From contig JAVJRK010000004.1 of the NCBI GenBank assembly GCA_040218445.1, positions 1 through 64,000 on the forward strand: a DNA stretch of 64,000 bases, in the 5' to 3' direction. Origin of the DNA: UBA1479 sp040218445 (lineage in GTDB: Bacteria > Pseudomonadota > Alphaproteobacteria > Rhodospirillales > Casp-alpha2). The position numbers and the translations under genes are program-made. The notes beneath the pieces were generated by a model. That model was not told where the DNA came from and made no database searches. It saw only the letters and a program-made list of their open reading frames with translations. This document shows, piece by piece, positions 63,802 to 64,000 of the stretch; positions within the stretch are counted from its first letter, which is position 1; each line of letters opens with the position of its first letter.

Positions 63802-64000
63802 CTAGGCCGTGCGGACATCCTGCAGGAAGGTCTGCACGATCTGCTGCAGAGAAGTCGACCGCTGGGCCAGTTCCTCGGAAGCGGTAAGAACCTCCGTGGC
63901 CGACCCGTCGGTGTCGTTGGCCGCCGTCTGCACCGTCGTGATCGAGCTTGAAACCTCCTGCGTGGCGGCTGCCGCCTGTTCACAATTGCGGCTGATCTCC
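63802..64000 (-). CDS. Methyl-accepting chemotaxis protein, 3' end
   Basis: Only the last 66 codons are present; the gene continues past the right edge. The frame reads ISRNCEQAAAATQEVSSSI, then AANDTDGSATEVLTASEELAQR and ends LQQIVQTFLQDVRTA. These are the alternating coiled-coil and methylation-helix ends of an MCP signalling domain. It would transmit chemical signals to CheA. A terminator follows. Confidence 0.8.
   Translation of the reverse strand, partial: EISRNCEQAAAATQEVSSSITTVQTAANDTDGSATEVLTASEELAQRSTSLQQIVQTFLQDVRTA

Overview
The window reads as a GC-rich (roughly 60-65% by eye) chromosomal segment of an alphaproteobacterium, most likely Rhodospirillales-like. Markers for this are the GANTC methyltransferase CcrM next to rnhB, a large DUF4175 (TIGR02302) protein in a lysA-lptM-argH block, an MJ0042 zinc-ribbon gene divergent from ftsEX, the ethylmalonyl-CoA pathway, PduO-type adenosyltransferase beside a HIG1-like twin-TM protein, a DUF1127 protein and the ornithine-lipid pair olsBA. 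No phage, integrase, IS element or CRISPR array was seen. The content is mostly core metabolism and envelope biology, with a few accessory islands.

Layout. 0-13 kb: 5' part of a B12-dependent class II ribonucleotide reductase; the tightly coupled ftsE-ftsX-ydcF-plsC operon; zinc-ribbon protein; DUF4175 protein; lysA, a small lipoprotein and argH; a divergent tlpA-like thioredoxin, rusA and lipoprotein group. 13-20 kb: 1-Cys peroxiredoxin and DUF1127 gene sharing a terminator, aminopeptidase P, and a LysR / HMG-CoA-lyase-like / CaiB CoA-transferase operon behind an AT-rich palindromic promoter. 20-27 kb: a TetR-controlled envelope operon (RND/MMPL permease, LolA-like periplasmic protein, outer-membrane barrel), then a degenerate palindromic repeat and a lower-GC VOC gene. 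27-35 kb: ethylmalonyl-CoA pathway genes (ecm divergent from ccr-mcd), two tandem paralogous small proteins, the cobalamin adenosyltransferase that would supply AdoCbl to Ecm and NrdJ, and 3-hydroxybutyryl-CoA dehydrogenase. 35-43 kb: an atypical M19 dipeptidase, dCMP deaminase-like gene, olsBA, ccrM with a dense GANTC cluster, rnhB, a CPA2 antiporter and a radical SAM protein. 43-53 kb: small proteins, a TIGR04283/TIGR04282 glycosyltransferase pair, two paralogous FliL-like proteins, an intergenic region with paired DnaA boxes, moaB, a Slt-type lytic transglycosylase, family 4 UDG, ETF-ubiquinone oxidoreductase and a META-domain lipoprotein. 53-64 kb: katG, sthA, a TauE/SafE permease, cspA, a TPR protein, ispE, tRNA-Gln, two STAS/SpoIIAA-like proteins, a NarL-type response regulator and the 3' end of a chemotaxis receptor.

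How the genes fit together. Three genes revolve around adenosylcobalamin (nrdJ, ecm, pduO-type). ccr, mcd, ecm, hbd and ETF-QO together support acetyl-CoA/C4 assimilation and acyl-CoA oxidation: ETF-QO is the expected electron outlet for the Mcd acyl-CoA dehydrogenase, assuming the usual ETF partner elsewhere. The least explained parts are the TetR-RND-LolA-barrel operon, three separate pairs of tandem paralogues of unknown function, the CoA-transferase and M19 proteins that lack usual catalytic/metal residues, and the GANTC-dense ccrM leader.
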